From: JABFRJ01 sp963847145
Lineage (GTDB): Bacteria; Pseudomonadota; Alphaproteobacteria; Rhizobiales; Hyphomicrobiaceae
Assembly (NCBI GenBank): GCA_963847145.1
Contig: CAWJYN010000007.1
Span: 248,001 to 312,000, forward strand
Direction: 5' to 3'
DNA: 64,000 nt
Positions within the stretch are counted from its first letter, which is position 1; each line of letters starts with the position of its first letter. A program made the position numbers and the translations under genes. Shown here piece by piece: positions 56,138 to 64,000 of this stretch. Below the pieces are notes generated by a model, which saw only the letters and a list, made by a program, of their open reading frames with translations, made no database searches and was not told where the DNA came from.

Positions 56138-58068
56138 GCGGCCTTGCCTTGCTTGCTTGCGGTGACGGCGAGCGTGGCGATCGGCATGGTCGTGCGGATG
56201 CGCTGGCGGGTGCCGTCCTGGAAGGCGATTTCGGTGTCGATCTTGACGTTGTCGGCACCGCCATAGATCGCATCGATGATGGTGCCGTATTTTTCCGCAA
56301 TGACGCTGCGGCGTACCTTCCGTGTGCGGGTCAATTCGCCGTCGTCGGCATCGAGTTCCTTATAGAGCAATGCGAACTTGCGGATGCGTTGGGCTTCGGG
56401 GAGCGTCGCGTTGATCCCGGCAATCTCGCGCGACAGCAGGTCGTAAATTTCAGGGCGGTTGGAGAGGTCGGAGTACGTTGTAAACGACATGCGCTGCTGT
56501 TCTGCCCACTTCGAGACGATGGCGAAGCGGATGCAGACCAACGCGGCAGGGTATTCACGCTTGTCGCCGAGGATGACGGCTTCGCTGACGTAGGGTGAGA
56601 ACTTCAGCTTGTTCTCGATGTATTGGGGCGAGAAGCGCTCACCGCCGATGGTTTCTGCCAGATCTTTCATGCGGTCGATAACGACGAGCTGGCCTGACGG
56701 CTTGAAGTAGCCGGCATCGCCCGTGTGCATCCAGCCGTCGCGCAGGTCGGCCAGAGTTGCCGCGTCGTTCTTATAGTAGCCTTTGAACATATAGGGATGC
56801 CGGCTGACGATCTCGCCGACGCCGTTCTTGTCGGCACCATCGATACGGATCTGATAGTCGGCGTTGAGGCCGCTGCCGACGCCGTCGAAGTCGCGATCGC
56901 CGTGCTTCTGGGTGGCGTAGATGCCGCCGAGTTCGGTTTGGCCATAAAGCTGCAACATGGGCACGCCCAAGGCCAAAAAGAACTTGAACGTATCGGGGCC
57001 CATGGCGGCACCCCCGGTGCTGGCAAAGCGCAAACGGCGGAAACCGAGCCGATCGCTGAGTGCGCGCATAACGAGCGTGTTGGCTATCCCGCTTTTGCCG
57101 CCCTTTGCGACGGCCTTGAGTGCGCGCTTCATGCCGAGGTTGAAAGTGCCCTGCTTGAAGCGGGAGGCGTCCATCATCTGGGCGCGCACGTTGGCGGCGA
57201 TCTGTTCCCAGACGCGCGGCGCGAGGAACATGAAGGTCGGCGCGATCTCGCGAAGGTCGGCCATGGCGGTGGACGGATGTTCAACAAAGTTGATTTTGTG
57301 GCGGCAGATGATGGGCTGGAAGAGGCCCATGAACTGCTCGCCGACCCACCCCATGGGCAACAGAGAGACGTATTCGTCGTCGGGTCCTATATCGAGCAAT
57401 CTCACGTAGTTGCCGACGTGATTGATGAACTCGCCGCCGGTGAGCGTGACGAGTTTGGGTTGTGACGTGGTGCCTGACGTGGAGCACAGGACGGCAATGT
57501 CGGTGCCTTGGGTGGCATCGACCAGAGCGTCGTACTGGCCCGGCGTGTCGGTGGCGATGCGGCGCGCTGTTTCGAACAGTGCATCGCGATGGATGAGGCG
57601 CGGGTCGTTGTATTTGCGCATGCCGCGCGCGTCGCAATAAACGATGGCTTTGATGGACGGCGCATTGGCTGCCACGCGCAGGATCTTGTCGACTTGCTCT
57701 TCGTTCTCGGCGACGACGACTTTGGTCTCAGCGAATTGCAGCAGGTAGCCGATTTCACTGTCGAGGGCGTCTTGATAGAGGCCGAGGCTTTGGGCGCGGA
57801 CGGCGTGTGTGGCGACGGCAGCTGCAATCCAATCAGGGCGCGAATCTGAAATGATCGCGATGGTGTCGCCGCTGCCGACGCCGAGATGAGCAAAGCCCAA
57901 GGCCCAGAGCTTGACCCGCTCGTTGATGTCGCCCCAGGAATAAGAGCGCCAGAGTCCGAACTCCTTTTCGCGCTGCGCGATATCGGTGCCGTGATTGCGC
58001 GCGTTGTAGCGCACCAGTTTCGGCAGTGTGTCGTTGATGGCGAGATGGGCGAGACGGTCCGTGGTCAT
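56134..58068 (-). CDS. AMP-dependent acyl-CoA synthetase inside the transporter operon
   Basis: A 644-residue long-chain-type acyl-CoA ligase forming acyl-AMP and then acyl-CoA. The phosphate loop reads CSTSGTTSQPKLV (Ser where Gly is usual), the second motif LQLYGQTELGG, and the hinge DGWMHTGDAGYFKPSGQLVVIDRMKD; the long-chain-type C terminus has the late catalytic lysine region LTRTRKVRR. It is coupled by 4-nt overlaps to livG and livH. Ligases placed in Liv operons are known for aromatic, alicyclic and fatty acid uptake, so the imported acid is probably activated on arrival. Confidence 0.9.
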   Translation of the reverse strand: MTTDRLAHLAINDTLPKLVRYNARNHGTDIAQREKEFGLWRSYSWGDINERVKLWALGFAHLGVGSGDTIAIISDSRPDWIAAAVATHAVRAQSLGLYQDALDSEIGYLLQFAETKVVVAENEEQVDKILRVAANAPSIKAIVYCDARGMRKYNDPRLIHRDALFETARRIATDTPGQYDALVDATQGTDIAVLCSTSGTTSQPKLVTLTGGEFINHVGNYVRLLDIGPDDEYVSLLPMGWVGEQFMGLFQPIICRHKINFVEHPSTAMADLREIAPTFMFLAPRVWEQIAANVRAQMMDASRFKQGTFNLGMKRALKAVAKGGKSGIANTLVMRALSDRLGFRRLRFASTGGAAMGPDTFKFFLALGVPMLQLYGQTELGGIYATQKHGDRDFDGVGSGLNADYQIRIDGADKNGVGEIVSRHPYMFKGYYKNDAATLADLRDGWMHTGDAGYFKPSGQLVVIDRMKDLAETIGGERFSPQYIENKLKFSPYVSEAVILGDKREYPAALVCIRFAIVSKWAEQQRMSFTTYSDLSNRPEIYDLLSREIAGINATLPEAQRIRKFALLYKELDADDGELTRTRKVRRSVIAEKYGTIIDAIYGGADNVKIDTEIAFQDGTRQRIRTTMPIATLAVTASKQGKAA

Positions 58069-58880
58069 GCGACAGGCTCCCCGACATGCGCTGCCGCGTG
58101 ATCCTGGCCGAGATAGGCACGCTTGACGTCTTCATTGGCTTTAATGTCTTCGGGCACGCCTTCGGCGATCTTGCGGCCGAAATCGAGCACCATCATGCGA
58201 TGCGACAGGTCCATGACGACGCCCATGTCGTGCTCGATCATAACGACGGTCATGCCCAGCTCTTCGTTGAGATCGATGATGAAGCGCGCCATGTCCTCTT
58301 TTTCTTCGAGGTTCATGCCGGCCATGGGCTCGTCGAGCAGAATAAGTTCAGGCTTCAGGGCGATAGCGCGCGCCAGTTCGACGCGCTTGCGCAGGCCGTA
58401 CGAGAGCGTGCCGGCGTGTTCGTTGCGGATGTTCTGGATCTCGAGGAAGTCGATGATTTCCTCAACAGCGGCGCGATGTTCGGCTTCTTCCCGTTGGGCG
58501 CCACCAACCCAGTAGACCATGCCGCGTGCGAAGCCGGTTTTCAGCAGGTGATGGCGGCCGACCAGGATGTTGTCGAGTACCGTCATGCCGGCGAACAAGG
58601 CAAGGTTCTGGAACGTGCGGCCAATGCCGAGGTCGGCGCGTTTGCGTGGGCCGAGACCCGTGATGTCGCGGCCTTTGTGAAGAATTTTGCCGGAGGTGGG
58701 CCGGTAGCGGCCGGAGATGCAATTGAGTGTGGATGTCTTGCCGGCACCGTTGGGGCCGATGATTGAGTAGAGTTCGCCCGGATAAACCTTACAGCTGACG
58801 TCGGTCATGGCGCGGACGCCACCGAACCGGAGCGACACGGTGTCGAGCTCGAGGATCGGGCTTGCCGCTTCGGCCGTCAT
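58065..58880 (-). CDS. livG: Branched-chain-type ABC transporter ATPase LivG
   Basis: A 271-residue ABC ATPase: Walker A GPNGAGKTST, the LivG-type signature LSYGLRKRVELARA, Walker B LILLDEPMAGMN. It overlaps the ligase gene by four bases and heads the transporter part of the locus. A 157-bp gap with a palindrome precedes it. Confidence 0.92.
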   Translation of the reverse strand: MTAEAASPILELDTVSLRFGGVRAMTDVSCKVYPGELYSIIGPNGAGKTSTLNCISGRYRPTSGKILHKGRDITGLGPRKRADLGIGRTFQNLALFAGMTVLDNILVGRHHLLKTGFARGMVYWVGGAQREEAEHRAAVEEIIDFLEIQNIRNEHAGTLSYGLRKRVELARAIALKPELILLDEPMAGMNLEEKEDMARFIIDLNEELGMTVVMIEHDMGVVMDLSHRMMVLDFGRKIAEGVPEDIKANEDVKRAYLGQDHAAAHVGEPVA

Positions 58881-58922
58881 TGCAGGCCGCCCGCAGGAAC
58901 TGCACCGGCGCGACGCCAGCTA

Positions 58923-58937
58923 GCGCACTCAGTGCGC
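58923..58937. promoter_or_regulatory. 15-bp palindrome upstream of livG
   Basis: GCGCACT-C-AGTGCGC is a perfect palindrome 43-57 bp before the livG start. A second small inverted repeat, CGGAC/GTCCG, is at 58983-58997. Candidate operator for the livG-ligase-liv unit, unlike the MarR palindrome further upstream. Confidence 0.4.
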
Positions 58938-59037
58938 AATACGACTGTGTCCAACTCGTTCATACACCCTCCGCCATTCTGCCGGACTTGATGTCCGTTT
59001 CTGTCGAATGACGCTCCCAACGTTCCGCTATTGTCGT

Positions 59038-60201
59038 TCACGCTTTATGATATTGCAAGGCTACTCTGCCCACGCGCTCGCGCGCAATGACTAGCTTCAT
59101 GATCTGCGCCGTACCGTCGCCGATTTCGAGGCCCATGACATCGCGCATGCGTTGCTGGTGGGGTAAATCCATCGACCATCCGTAGTGGCCGTGAGTGAGC
59201 AGGCACTGGTGGGTGACGTCGACGGCGGTTTTGGGACCTAGCCACTTGCACATGGCGGCCTCCGACGTGTGCGGACGGCCTACATCTTTCAGACGGAGCG
59301 TATGGAATGCCAGCTGGCGGAGGGCGGCAATCATCGTTTCGCCTTCGGCTAATGGGAAGGTAACGCCTTGATACTGCGCCAAGGGCGCATCAAAGGCGCG
59401 GCGTTCCTTGATGTAGGTCCAGGTTTCGTCGAGTGAAGCTTGGGCTGCGCCGGCGCACTGCAGGCCGATCAGCGCCCGGCTGTAGTCGAAGCCCTGCATA
59501 ACCTGGGCGAAGCCTTTGCCTTCATCGGCGAGGCGATGGCTGACAGGAATCGCAGCGCCATCAAAGAAGATCGACCCGCGGCCGATCGCTTTGCTGCCGA
59601 GATCGTTGAAGCGGGTTGTGGTGACACCTTTGGTGTCCATGGGCACAAGAAAGGCGGTCACGCCCCTGGCGCCGTCTTCGGGTTTGCCGGTGCGGGCGAA
59701 GACGATGGTGGCGGCGGCCTGGTCGGCCATGCTGATCGACGACTTTTCGCCGTTCAGCACGTAGGTATCGCCAACGCGTTTCGCCGACAGCATGAGATTG
59801 CTGGCGTCCGATCCGCCGCGTGGCTCGGTGAGTGCGACCGCGACGATGGCATCTCCGGACACGATGCGGGAGATCCAGTGGCGCGCAAGGTCGGGGTTGG
59901 CGTGGTTGGCGAGGATGGTGCCCTGCAATGAGCCGAGCAGCTGGACATAGGAAACATTGAAGTCGCCATAGGCGATGGCCTCAACGATGGCGCCAGCCAG
60001 CTGCGACGACTGGCCAAGTCCGCCGAATGCTTCCGGCAGGTCGGCGCCGATCAGCCCGAGTGCACCCATCTCGCGCACGAGCGCCGGATCGACGCGGCCG
60101 ATGGTTTCACGCGCCATATAGTGCGGCGCGAGCTTTTCACGCGCGTAGCGGCGGGCGGTGTCGATGATGGCATCGTCGCTGTCTTGATCGCTGTCGTGCA
60201 T
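59038..60201 (-). CDS. Acyl-CoA dehydrogenase with Asp at the usual catalytic-Glu segment
   Basis: A 387-residue FAD acyl-CoA dehydrogenase. FAD-contact segment VALTEPRGGSDASN, mid-domain FARTGKPEDGARGVTAFLVP and the C-terminal helical domain are typical. Near the C terminus the family's YEGT catalytic segment reads GLEIGDGTAQIMK, so the classical Glu position seems to be Asp or Gly. The usual GGxGY reads HGHYGW. Such departures occur in dehydrogenases for ring acids, where the base is elsewhere. The start at 60201 is chosen from family length (frame open to 60420). It is 59 nt after the nitroreductase gene. Confidence 0.87.
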   Translation of the reverse strand: MHDSDQDSDDAIIDTARRYAREKLAPHYMARETIGRVDPALVREMGALGLIGADLPEAFGGLGQSSQLAGAIVEAIAYGDFNVSYVQLLGSLQGTILANHANPDLARHWISRIVSGDAIVAVALTEPRGGSDASNLMLSAKRVGDTYVLNGEKSSISMADQAAATIVFARTGKPEDGARGVTAFLVPMDTKGVTTTRFNDLGSKAIGRGSIFFDGAAIPVSHRLADEGKGFAQVMQGFDYSRALIGLQCAGAAQASLDETWTYIKERRAFDAPLAQYQGVTFPLAEGETMIAALRQLAFHTLRLKDVGRPHTSEAAMCKWLGPKTAVDVTHQCLLTHGHYGWSMDLPHQQRMRDVMGLEIGDGTAQIMKLVIARERVGRVALQYHKA

Positions 60202-60260
60202 ACCCGGACGGTTTCCATTCAAACTAAAGTCAGACGTTCGCGAACGCTGGAGCGTGTTGC

Positions 60261-60935
60261 TTAAAACCCGTGAAATGATGCGAAGTCCGCAACGGGCACC
60301 TTGTCGATGGCGAAGGAGTTCTCTGGCGCGGCTGGGTCTGCAAAGCCAAGGGATATGCCGCAGGCGAGCAACTCTTCCGGCGGGATCGGCAGGTGCTGGC
60401 GCACCACATCGTGCACCCAAGTGAAGATGGCTTGGCCGCAGGTGTCGAGGCCCTCGGCACGGGCGCCCATCATGATCGATTGGATGAACATGCCGACATC
60501 GAGATAGGTGCCAGTGGCCATGCGACGGTCGAAGGTGACAAACAACCCAACGGGGGCGCCGAAAAACCGGAAGTTCTCGTGCATTTGCCGCTCCCGCGCG
60601 GCCATATCGTCCCGCGCGATGCCAAGCGTCTTATAGAGATCGTAGCCGAGCTTGCGCTTGCGGCCCTGGAACGGCTCGACCCAACTCAAAGGATAGTAGT
60701 CGTACTCGGGCTTGCGTTGTTCCCAGGGTTCGTTCTTCGCGACGTTGAGCAGTGCGTCGACGAGCTTGCCACGCATCGGCCCTGCTATCGCGTAAACTTT
60801 CCACGGCTGTGTGTTGTGTCCGCTCGGTGCCCGTGCCGCGCCTTCGAGGATGCGCCGCACGGTCGCTTCCGGCACTGGTGCCGGCAGAAAGCGGCGGATC
60901 GAGCGCCGACCAAGCAGGGCGTCATAGACGTGCAT
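60261..60935 (-). CDS. Nitroreductase-family flavoprotein
   Basis: A 224-residue FMN protein: N-terminal LLGRRSIRRFLP with the FMN-phosphate arginines, ARAPSGHNTQPWKVYAI, and FIQSIMMGARAEGLDTCGQ near the dimer interface. Most relatives reduce nitro groups or enones with NAD(P)H. Here it is first in the catabolic locus and faces the marR gene across a 149-bp region with two operators, so it is probably MarR-controlled. Confidence 0.87.
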   Translation of the reverse strand: MHVYDALLGRRSIRRFLPAPVPEATVRRILEGAARAPSGHNTQPWKVYAIAGPMRGKLVDALLNVAKNEPWEQRKPEYDYYPLSWVEPFQGRKRKLGYDLYKTLGIARDDMAARERQMHENFRFFGAPVGLFVTFDRRMATGTYLDVGMFIQSIMMGARAEGLDTCGQAIFTWVHDVVRQHLPIPPEELLACGISLGFADPAAPENSFAIDKVPVADFASFHGF

Positions 60936-61015
60936 TGGAACTCACTTTGACAGCTTGCGAACGTCAGGCTTGCGCTTCTCCGATTTCAACGCGGTTTGCG
61001 ACGCTGCAGCGCTTT

Positions 61016-61074
61016 ATAGCAATGTATTGCTATGTTGAAGCGTACCTGTTGCAGAGTCAATCAATGTATTGCTA
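61016..61074. promoter_or_regulatory. Two MarR-type operators
   Basis: A perfect 18-bp palindrome ATAGCAATGTATTGCTAT is at 61016-61033. A second copy, CAATGTATTGCTA, is at 61062-61074 with 13 matching bases. Their centres are 42 bp apart, four helical turns, and lie between the nitroreductase start (60935) and the marR start (61085). Placement and AT-rich dyad form fit MarR-family binding sites. Confidence 0.75.
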
Positions 61075-61084
61075 CATTTTTTGG

Positions 61085-61579
61085 ATGACCACTAAGACAG
61101 CACATCGACCTATCAAAGCTGTAGCGCCGGTAGACGCGCGATTTGAGGTCGCGAACCGCGTGTTCTTCCGGCTTTATCAGGCGTCCAATCTCATGCACCG
61201 CACCGGCACGCGGGCGGTCTCGGCGCACGGCGCGACGACGCAACAATGGGCGGTCATGGGCGCGCTGTCACGGCCGGGTGTTGCACGCGTGGGCATGAGC
61301 GTGAAGGAGTTGATGGCCTTTCTCGCGGTCAGCCGGCAGAGCCTGACGATTGTACTGAACCGCATGGAAGGGCTCGGTGTCATCGAGCGGATGCGGCTGA
61401 AAGGCGATGGCCGTATCCGGCACGTCTGCATGACCGCGAAGGGGCGGACGACTTGGTCGAAAATGCTGGTGGACATTCACGTCTACTATGATGCGGCCAT
61501 CAGTGAGTTTTCAACGGCTGACGCCACGTTGCTGTTCCAGCTGCTCGACCGTCTCACCCGGAAACTCAGTGCGGTGTGA
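61085..61579 (+). CDS. MarR-family transcriptional regulator
   Basis: A 164-residue winged-helix regulator. Helix-turn-helix around VKELMAFLAVSRQSLTIVLNRMEGLGVIERM (about 75-105) and wing LKGDGRIRHVCMTAKGR. Dimerisation helices are at both ends. The start at 61085 is adopted because upstream in-frame ATGs would run through the operator. MarR proteins usually repress until a phenolic or acyl-CoA ligand binds. The control target is likely the divergent nitroreductase-ACAD-Liv operon and itself. Confidence 0.87.
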   Translation: MTTKTAHRPIKAVAPVDARFEVANRVFFRLYQASNLMHRTGTRAVSAHGATTQQWAVMGALSRPGVARVGMSVKELMAFLAVSRQSLTIVLNRMEGLGVIERMRLKGDGRIRHVCMTAKGRTTWSKMLVDIHVYYDAAISEFSTADATLLFQLLDRLTRKLSAV

Positions 61580-61611
61580 GCGGTGTCACGTTCGAGCCGG
61601 ACGATAGAAAT

Positions 61612-61688
61612 TGGCGACCCCGGCTGGGCTCGAACCAGCGACATCTCGCTTAGAAGGCGAGTGCTCTATCCAGCTGAGCTACGGGGCC
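61612..61688 (-). tRNA. tRNA-Arg (anticodon TCT)
   Basis: On the minus strand the acceptor GGCCCCG pairs with CGGGGTC (one G-T pair). The D-arm GCTC/GAGC, anticodon stem CTCGC/GCGAG with loop CTTCTAA (anticodon TCT), and T-arm GCTGG-TTCGAGC-CCAGC are intact. The discriminator is G and CCA is encoded (77 nt). It lies between marR and the complex I subunit gene. Confidence 0.95.
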
Positions 61689-61752
61689 GGAGACGAACGC
61701 CAAAACTACCATGCTTGCCGGCGCTGCGCCACGGCCGGAAGGGCCTGGACGT

Positions 61753-62058
61753 TTAGTGCGTCCAGCTGCCAATGCGGCCAAATTTGAAGTTCTCGCTGTA
61801 GGATTTTCGGACGGGTTTGCGCGTCTGCGGTTCGGCGACACTGTAGGCAATGCCATTGCGCTCTGCGTAGGCGACAGCCTCTTCGCGCGTCGCAAAACTC
61901 AGGTTGAGCTGCCCGGACGTGTCGCGCGAACTGGTGTAGCCCATCAGCGGATCGATTTCGCGGCTGGCTGATGCTTCGTGCTCAAGCACCCACTCTTCGG
62001 TGCGCGCGGTGCCCGATTGCATGGCTGTTTTGGCGGGCTTGTAGATGCGGGCGGGCAT
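61753..62058 (-). CDS. NADH dehydrogenase accessory subunit, NDUFS4-type
   Basis: A 101-residue protein of the ETC complex I subunit family (NDUFS4, 18 kDa). MPARIYKPAKTAMQSGTART opens it, then WVLEHEASASREIDPLMGYTSS, and the C-terminal signature YSENFKFGRIGSWTH. It is found in alphaproteobacteria and mitochondria and helps to stabilise the NADH-oxidising arm of complex I. The start at 62058 is family-like; the frame is open to 62124. The tRNA-Arg gene follows. Confidence 0.93.
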   Translation of the reverse strand: MPARIYKPAKTAMQSGTARTEEWVLEHEASASREIDPLMGYTSSRDTSGQLNLSFATREEAVAYAERNGIAYSVAEPQTRKPVRKSYSENFKFGRIGSWTH

Positions 62059-62131
62059 GGGCGAAGAGTGTCCTTGGCAGGGTGGCTTCTGGCGTGAACT
62101 ACCCAGAATTGGGCTGCGCCGCAAGCCGGTC

Positions 62132-62869
62132 CTACCGCCACGATGCCAACAAGGTGACGCCCGACACCAACAGGAGCGCCATCACGATGTCGCTGAAATT
62201 GCGGTCACTGAGACGCTTGTAGGTTGCAACACCCAGCCAGGCGCCGAGAAGCGTGCCTGGGAGGGCAAGCAATGACGGTACGAGCAGCTGGCCGCCGACA
62301 TGGCCGGTTGCTGCATGCCCGATGAGGGACGCACCGAGGATAGAAAGGTTGAATGTTCGGAAAACAGCGCGCTTCTGGTCTTTGTTCCAGCCGCGCAACG
62401 TTGCCCAAATGGATGGTGGGGCGCCGGACAGTCCGGCTAGACCACCAAGGATGCCACCGGTCAGGCCGACAAAGCCATCGGCCCAACGACCGCCCCATGC
62501 GACGGCGGGTTGCCCCCGCCACACCAACATGAAGCTTGAAAATGCCACGAGTAAAAGGCCGATACCGATTTTGAAAGCCGTTGCATCCACATACTGTAGT
62601 GACACGATGCCGAGCGGGACGCCGGCCAGACCCGGCACCAAAAATGGCAGCACCCGCCGGGGCTCGATTTCGCGCCAGATGCCGGGGATGGTCTGCAGTT
62701 GTGCGGCAACCGAGCAGATCAGCGTCAGCGTTGCCGCTGTTACCGGCTCGAGCACGTGCAGCCAGATGCCGAACGCGACCAAAGCCGTGCCGAAACCGGC
62801 CAGACCTGAGACGAAGCCGCCGGCGAGCGCGCCGCATGTGATAATGGCGGCGGTGTGATCGAGGGTCAT
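62132..62869 (-). CDS. TauE/SafE-family membrane transporter
   Basis: A 245-residue protein with about seven or eight membrane segments. The N-terminal repeat GALAGGFVSGLAGFGTALVAFG and the matching second half VGLTGGILGGLAGLSGAPPS show the internal duplication of the TauE/SafE family, which exports sulfite, sulfoacetate or other organic anions. Substrate unknown. The start at 62869 is taken from homology (open frame to 62941). Confidence 0.88.
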   Translation of the reverse strand: MTLDHTAAIITCGALAGGFVSGLAGFGTALVAFGIWLHVLEPVTAATLTLICSVAAQLQTIPGIWREIEPRRVLPFLVPGLAGVPLGIVSLQYVDATAFKIGIGLLLVAFSSFMLVWRGQPAVAWGGRWADGFVGLTGGILGGLAGLSGAPPSIWATLRGWNKDQKRAVFRTFNLSILGASLIGHAATGHVGGQLLVPSLLALPGTLLGAWLGVATYKRLSDRNFSDIVMALLLVSGVTLLASWR

Positions 62870-63076
62870 TGCGGGGTGGGTTCGAGCTAGACGTGCCCGT
62901 TCGTGTGCCCTGCGGCGGCGTGCATCGCAAGGCCCTGGCACTCAAAGTTGTGATTACCCGGGTTGATCGAAGGTAACTTTATCCGGATTGGCATACGGCT
63001 GGACGCCGGATCGCCCGATTTGTCAGGCGTGGTTCAGGCAGCGGACATCGAAAATCCACCGCAAGGGTCGAGACGT

Positions 63077-63724
63077 ATGCGCAAGGCGATCTTGGTGATG
63101 TTCGGACTGACGTTGAGCGTCGGTGGCTATGCACTCTGGCCGGTGGTGTCCGCCTTTCAGATCAAACAGGCTGTGAAATCCGGCGATGTGGCGACGCTTG
63201 AACGCAAGGTGCATTGGGCGCCGGTGCGGGCAAGCTTGAAGGCGTCGGTGGCCAGTCTGGCGCCAGCACCCGTCGCCCCCGACACTGCTGCGGCATCGCC
63301 GCAGAGCGGGCTGTCGTTTTGGAGCCGCATCAAAGCGACGGCGGCACCCATGCTGGCAGACACCTTCATCGATCGGTATGTAACCCCCGAAGGGATCTCG
63401 CAGATCCAGCAGGCGCGCCGTGGCGGTTGGCGAACATTGCTTGGTCTGACACCGGCGGTGCCCACCGGACCCGCCAACACGGTTGTGTCAAACGCGCTGC
63501 AGGGTGGCGACGGCGTCACCCACGCCGATGGCGAGCCGAACGTGGTCAGCAAGTTCGTTGCGTTCTACCAGCGGTTGGTGCGCGCCAAATTCCATTCGCT
63601 CTCGCTGGTCGAGTTCGAGATCGCCGACAAGAACACTCCCGGCCGACGGTATATAAGCCAGTTCGAGCTCTCCAATTTCGATTGGAAGCTGGCCAGTGTA
63701 CGGGTGGTTGGCGTGGGCTTTTGA
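63077..63724 (+). CDS. DUF2939 family protein
   Basis: A 215-residue protein. After a short basic start a membrane segment (about 4-24) precedes AFQIKQAVKSGDVATLERKVHWAPVRASLK, the DUF2939 core, which ends in a beta-rich domain (YISQFELSNFDWKLASVRV). A proline/alanine linker (about 65-78) lies between. The family is of unknown role and anchored in the inner membrane with its bulk outside. AAGGG lies ten bases before the start at 63077. Confidence 0.82.
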   Translation: MRKAILVMFGLTLSVGGYALWPVVSAFQIKQAVKSGDVATLERKVHWAPVRASLKASVASLAPAPVAPDTAAASPQSGLSFWSRIKATAAPMLADTFIDRYVTPEGISQIQQARRGGWRTLLGLTPAVPTGPANTVVSNALQGGDGVTHADGEPNVVSKFVAFYQRLVRAKFHSLSLVEFEIADKNTPGRRYISQFELSNFDWKLASVRVVGVGF

Positions 63725-63804
63725 GCCACGGCCGGCTGCAACGCAGATGTGCATAGGGCCAGCTGGCAATTGAACATCGGCGCGTCCGGTGGCCAAGCTT
63801 GCGC

Positions 63805-64000
63805 ATGCGCACTGATTCGCACATCCGGCCGCCGCAGAGCTGGCACGCCCATGCGGCTGACGCTGGCCCGTTGATCGAGCCAGAGCAGAAGGCCAAGCTG
63901 CTGCATGACTGGCAGCTGGTGAAGCGCGCGCGCTTTCACGCCGCCGGGCGTATGGAACGCCGCAGCGACGCAAGCTTGATCACACTCTCCATGGTGGCTC
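63805..64000 (+). CDS. SLATT-domain-like membrane protein, N-terminal part, cut by the window end
   Basis: An open frame from ATG 63805 runs off the right edge (65 codons). The segment HDWQLVKRARFHAAGRMERR followed by SDASLITLSMVA resembles the start of the SLATT domain, a two-helix membrane domain often paired with CD-NTase, reverse transcriptase or other anti-phage sensors. The N terminus (MRTDSHIRPPQSWHAHAADAGPL) is polar. Only the beginning is visible and no partner gene is in the window, so this is a tentative reading. Confidence 0.45.
   Translation, partial: MRTDSHIRPPQSWHAHAADAGPLIEPEQKAKLLHDWQLVKRARFHAAGRMERRSDASLITLSMVA

Overview
The window is a GC-rich chromosomal segment of an alphaproteobacterium, probably Hyphomicrobiales or a close relative. 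The evidence is an NDUFS4-type complex I accessory subunit beside a tRNA-Arg, a thyA-folA-hflK-hflC-DUF2065 block, nrdR-ribD, a PhaR-type motif in front of a phasin, a fused FdsG-FdsB formate dehydrogenase subunit, and a periplasmic alpha-2-macroglobulin/PBP1C pair. I see no prophage, insertion sequence, integrase or CRISPR array. The species assignment is inference.

Left part (1-15.2 kb): a DUF805 membrane protein; a prs-like PRPP synthetase with a dienoyl-CoA isomerase-type crotonase; trpG-trpD with a nucleoside deoxyribosyltransferase; a NagD-like HAD phosphatase and a degenerate EAL protein; then a formate module (OxlT-like antiporter, FdsGB fusion, small cupin, FdsA) with a VapBC toxin-antitoxin pair sitting inside it.

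Middle (15.7-41.8 kb): a two-gene unit of unknown function closed by a strong terminator; an alpha-2-macroglobulin/pbpC cell-envelope pair; a LysR regulator facing a membrane-anchored TAXI protein and an Old Yellow Enzyme; a small DUF6883/DUF4926 pair; an AIM24-like protein; a folate-linked run (pteridine-reductase-like SDR, folB) leading into a beta-hydroxyacid dehydrogenase-like protein and an extradiol dioxygenase-like VOC protein; an ACAD10/11-like phosphotransferase; dgoK-dgoA; and nrdR-ribD.

Right part (41.9-64 kb): a polytopic membrane protein; a CPBP protease coupled to a cysteine-rich secreted protein; thyA and folA separated by a 155-bp inverted-repeat element; hflKC; a phasin with PhaR-type sites. 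Then comes a large same-strand catabolic locus (60.9 down to 50.0 kb): nitroreductase, acyl-CoA dehydrogenase, LivG, acyl-CoA ligase, LivH, LivM, binding protein, LivF and a KstD-like flavoprotein. It is headed by a divergent MarR gene with two palindromic operators. It looks like uptake, CoA activation and oxidation of a carboxylic acid. The window ends inside a SLATT-like membrane protein gene.

Five genes (HAD, FdsGB, DUF6883, the 42-43 kb membrane protein, the KstD-like flavoprotein) each carry one single-base indel that breaks an otherwise conserved frame. Their spread suggests sequencing or assembly errors as much as real decay. Two intergenic regions carry diverged copies of one ~108-bp structured element that the genes do not explain.
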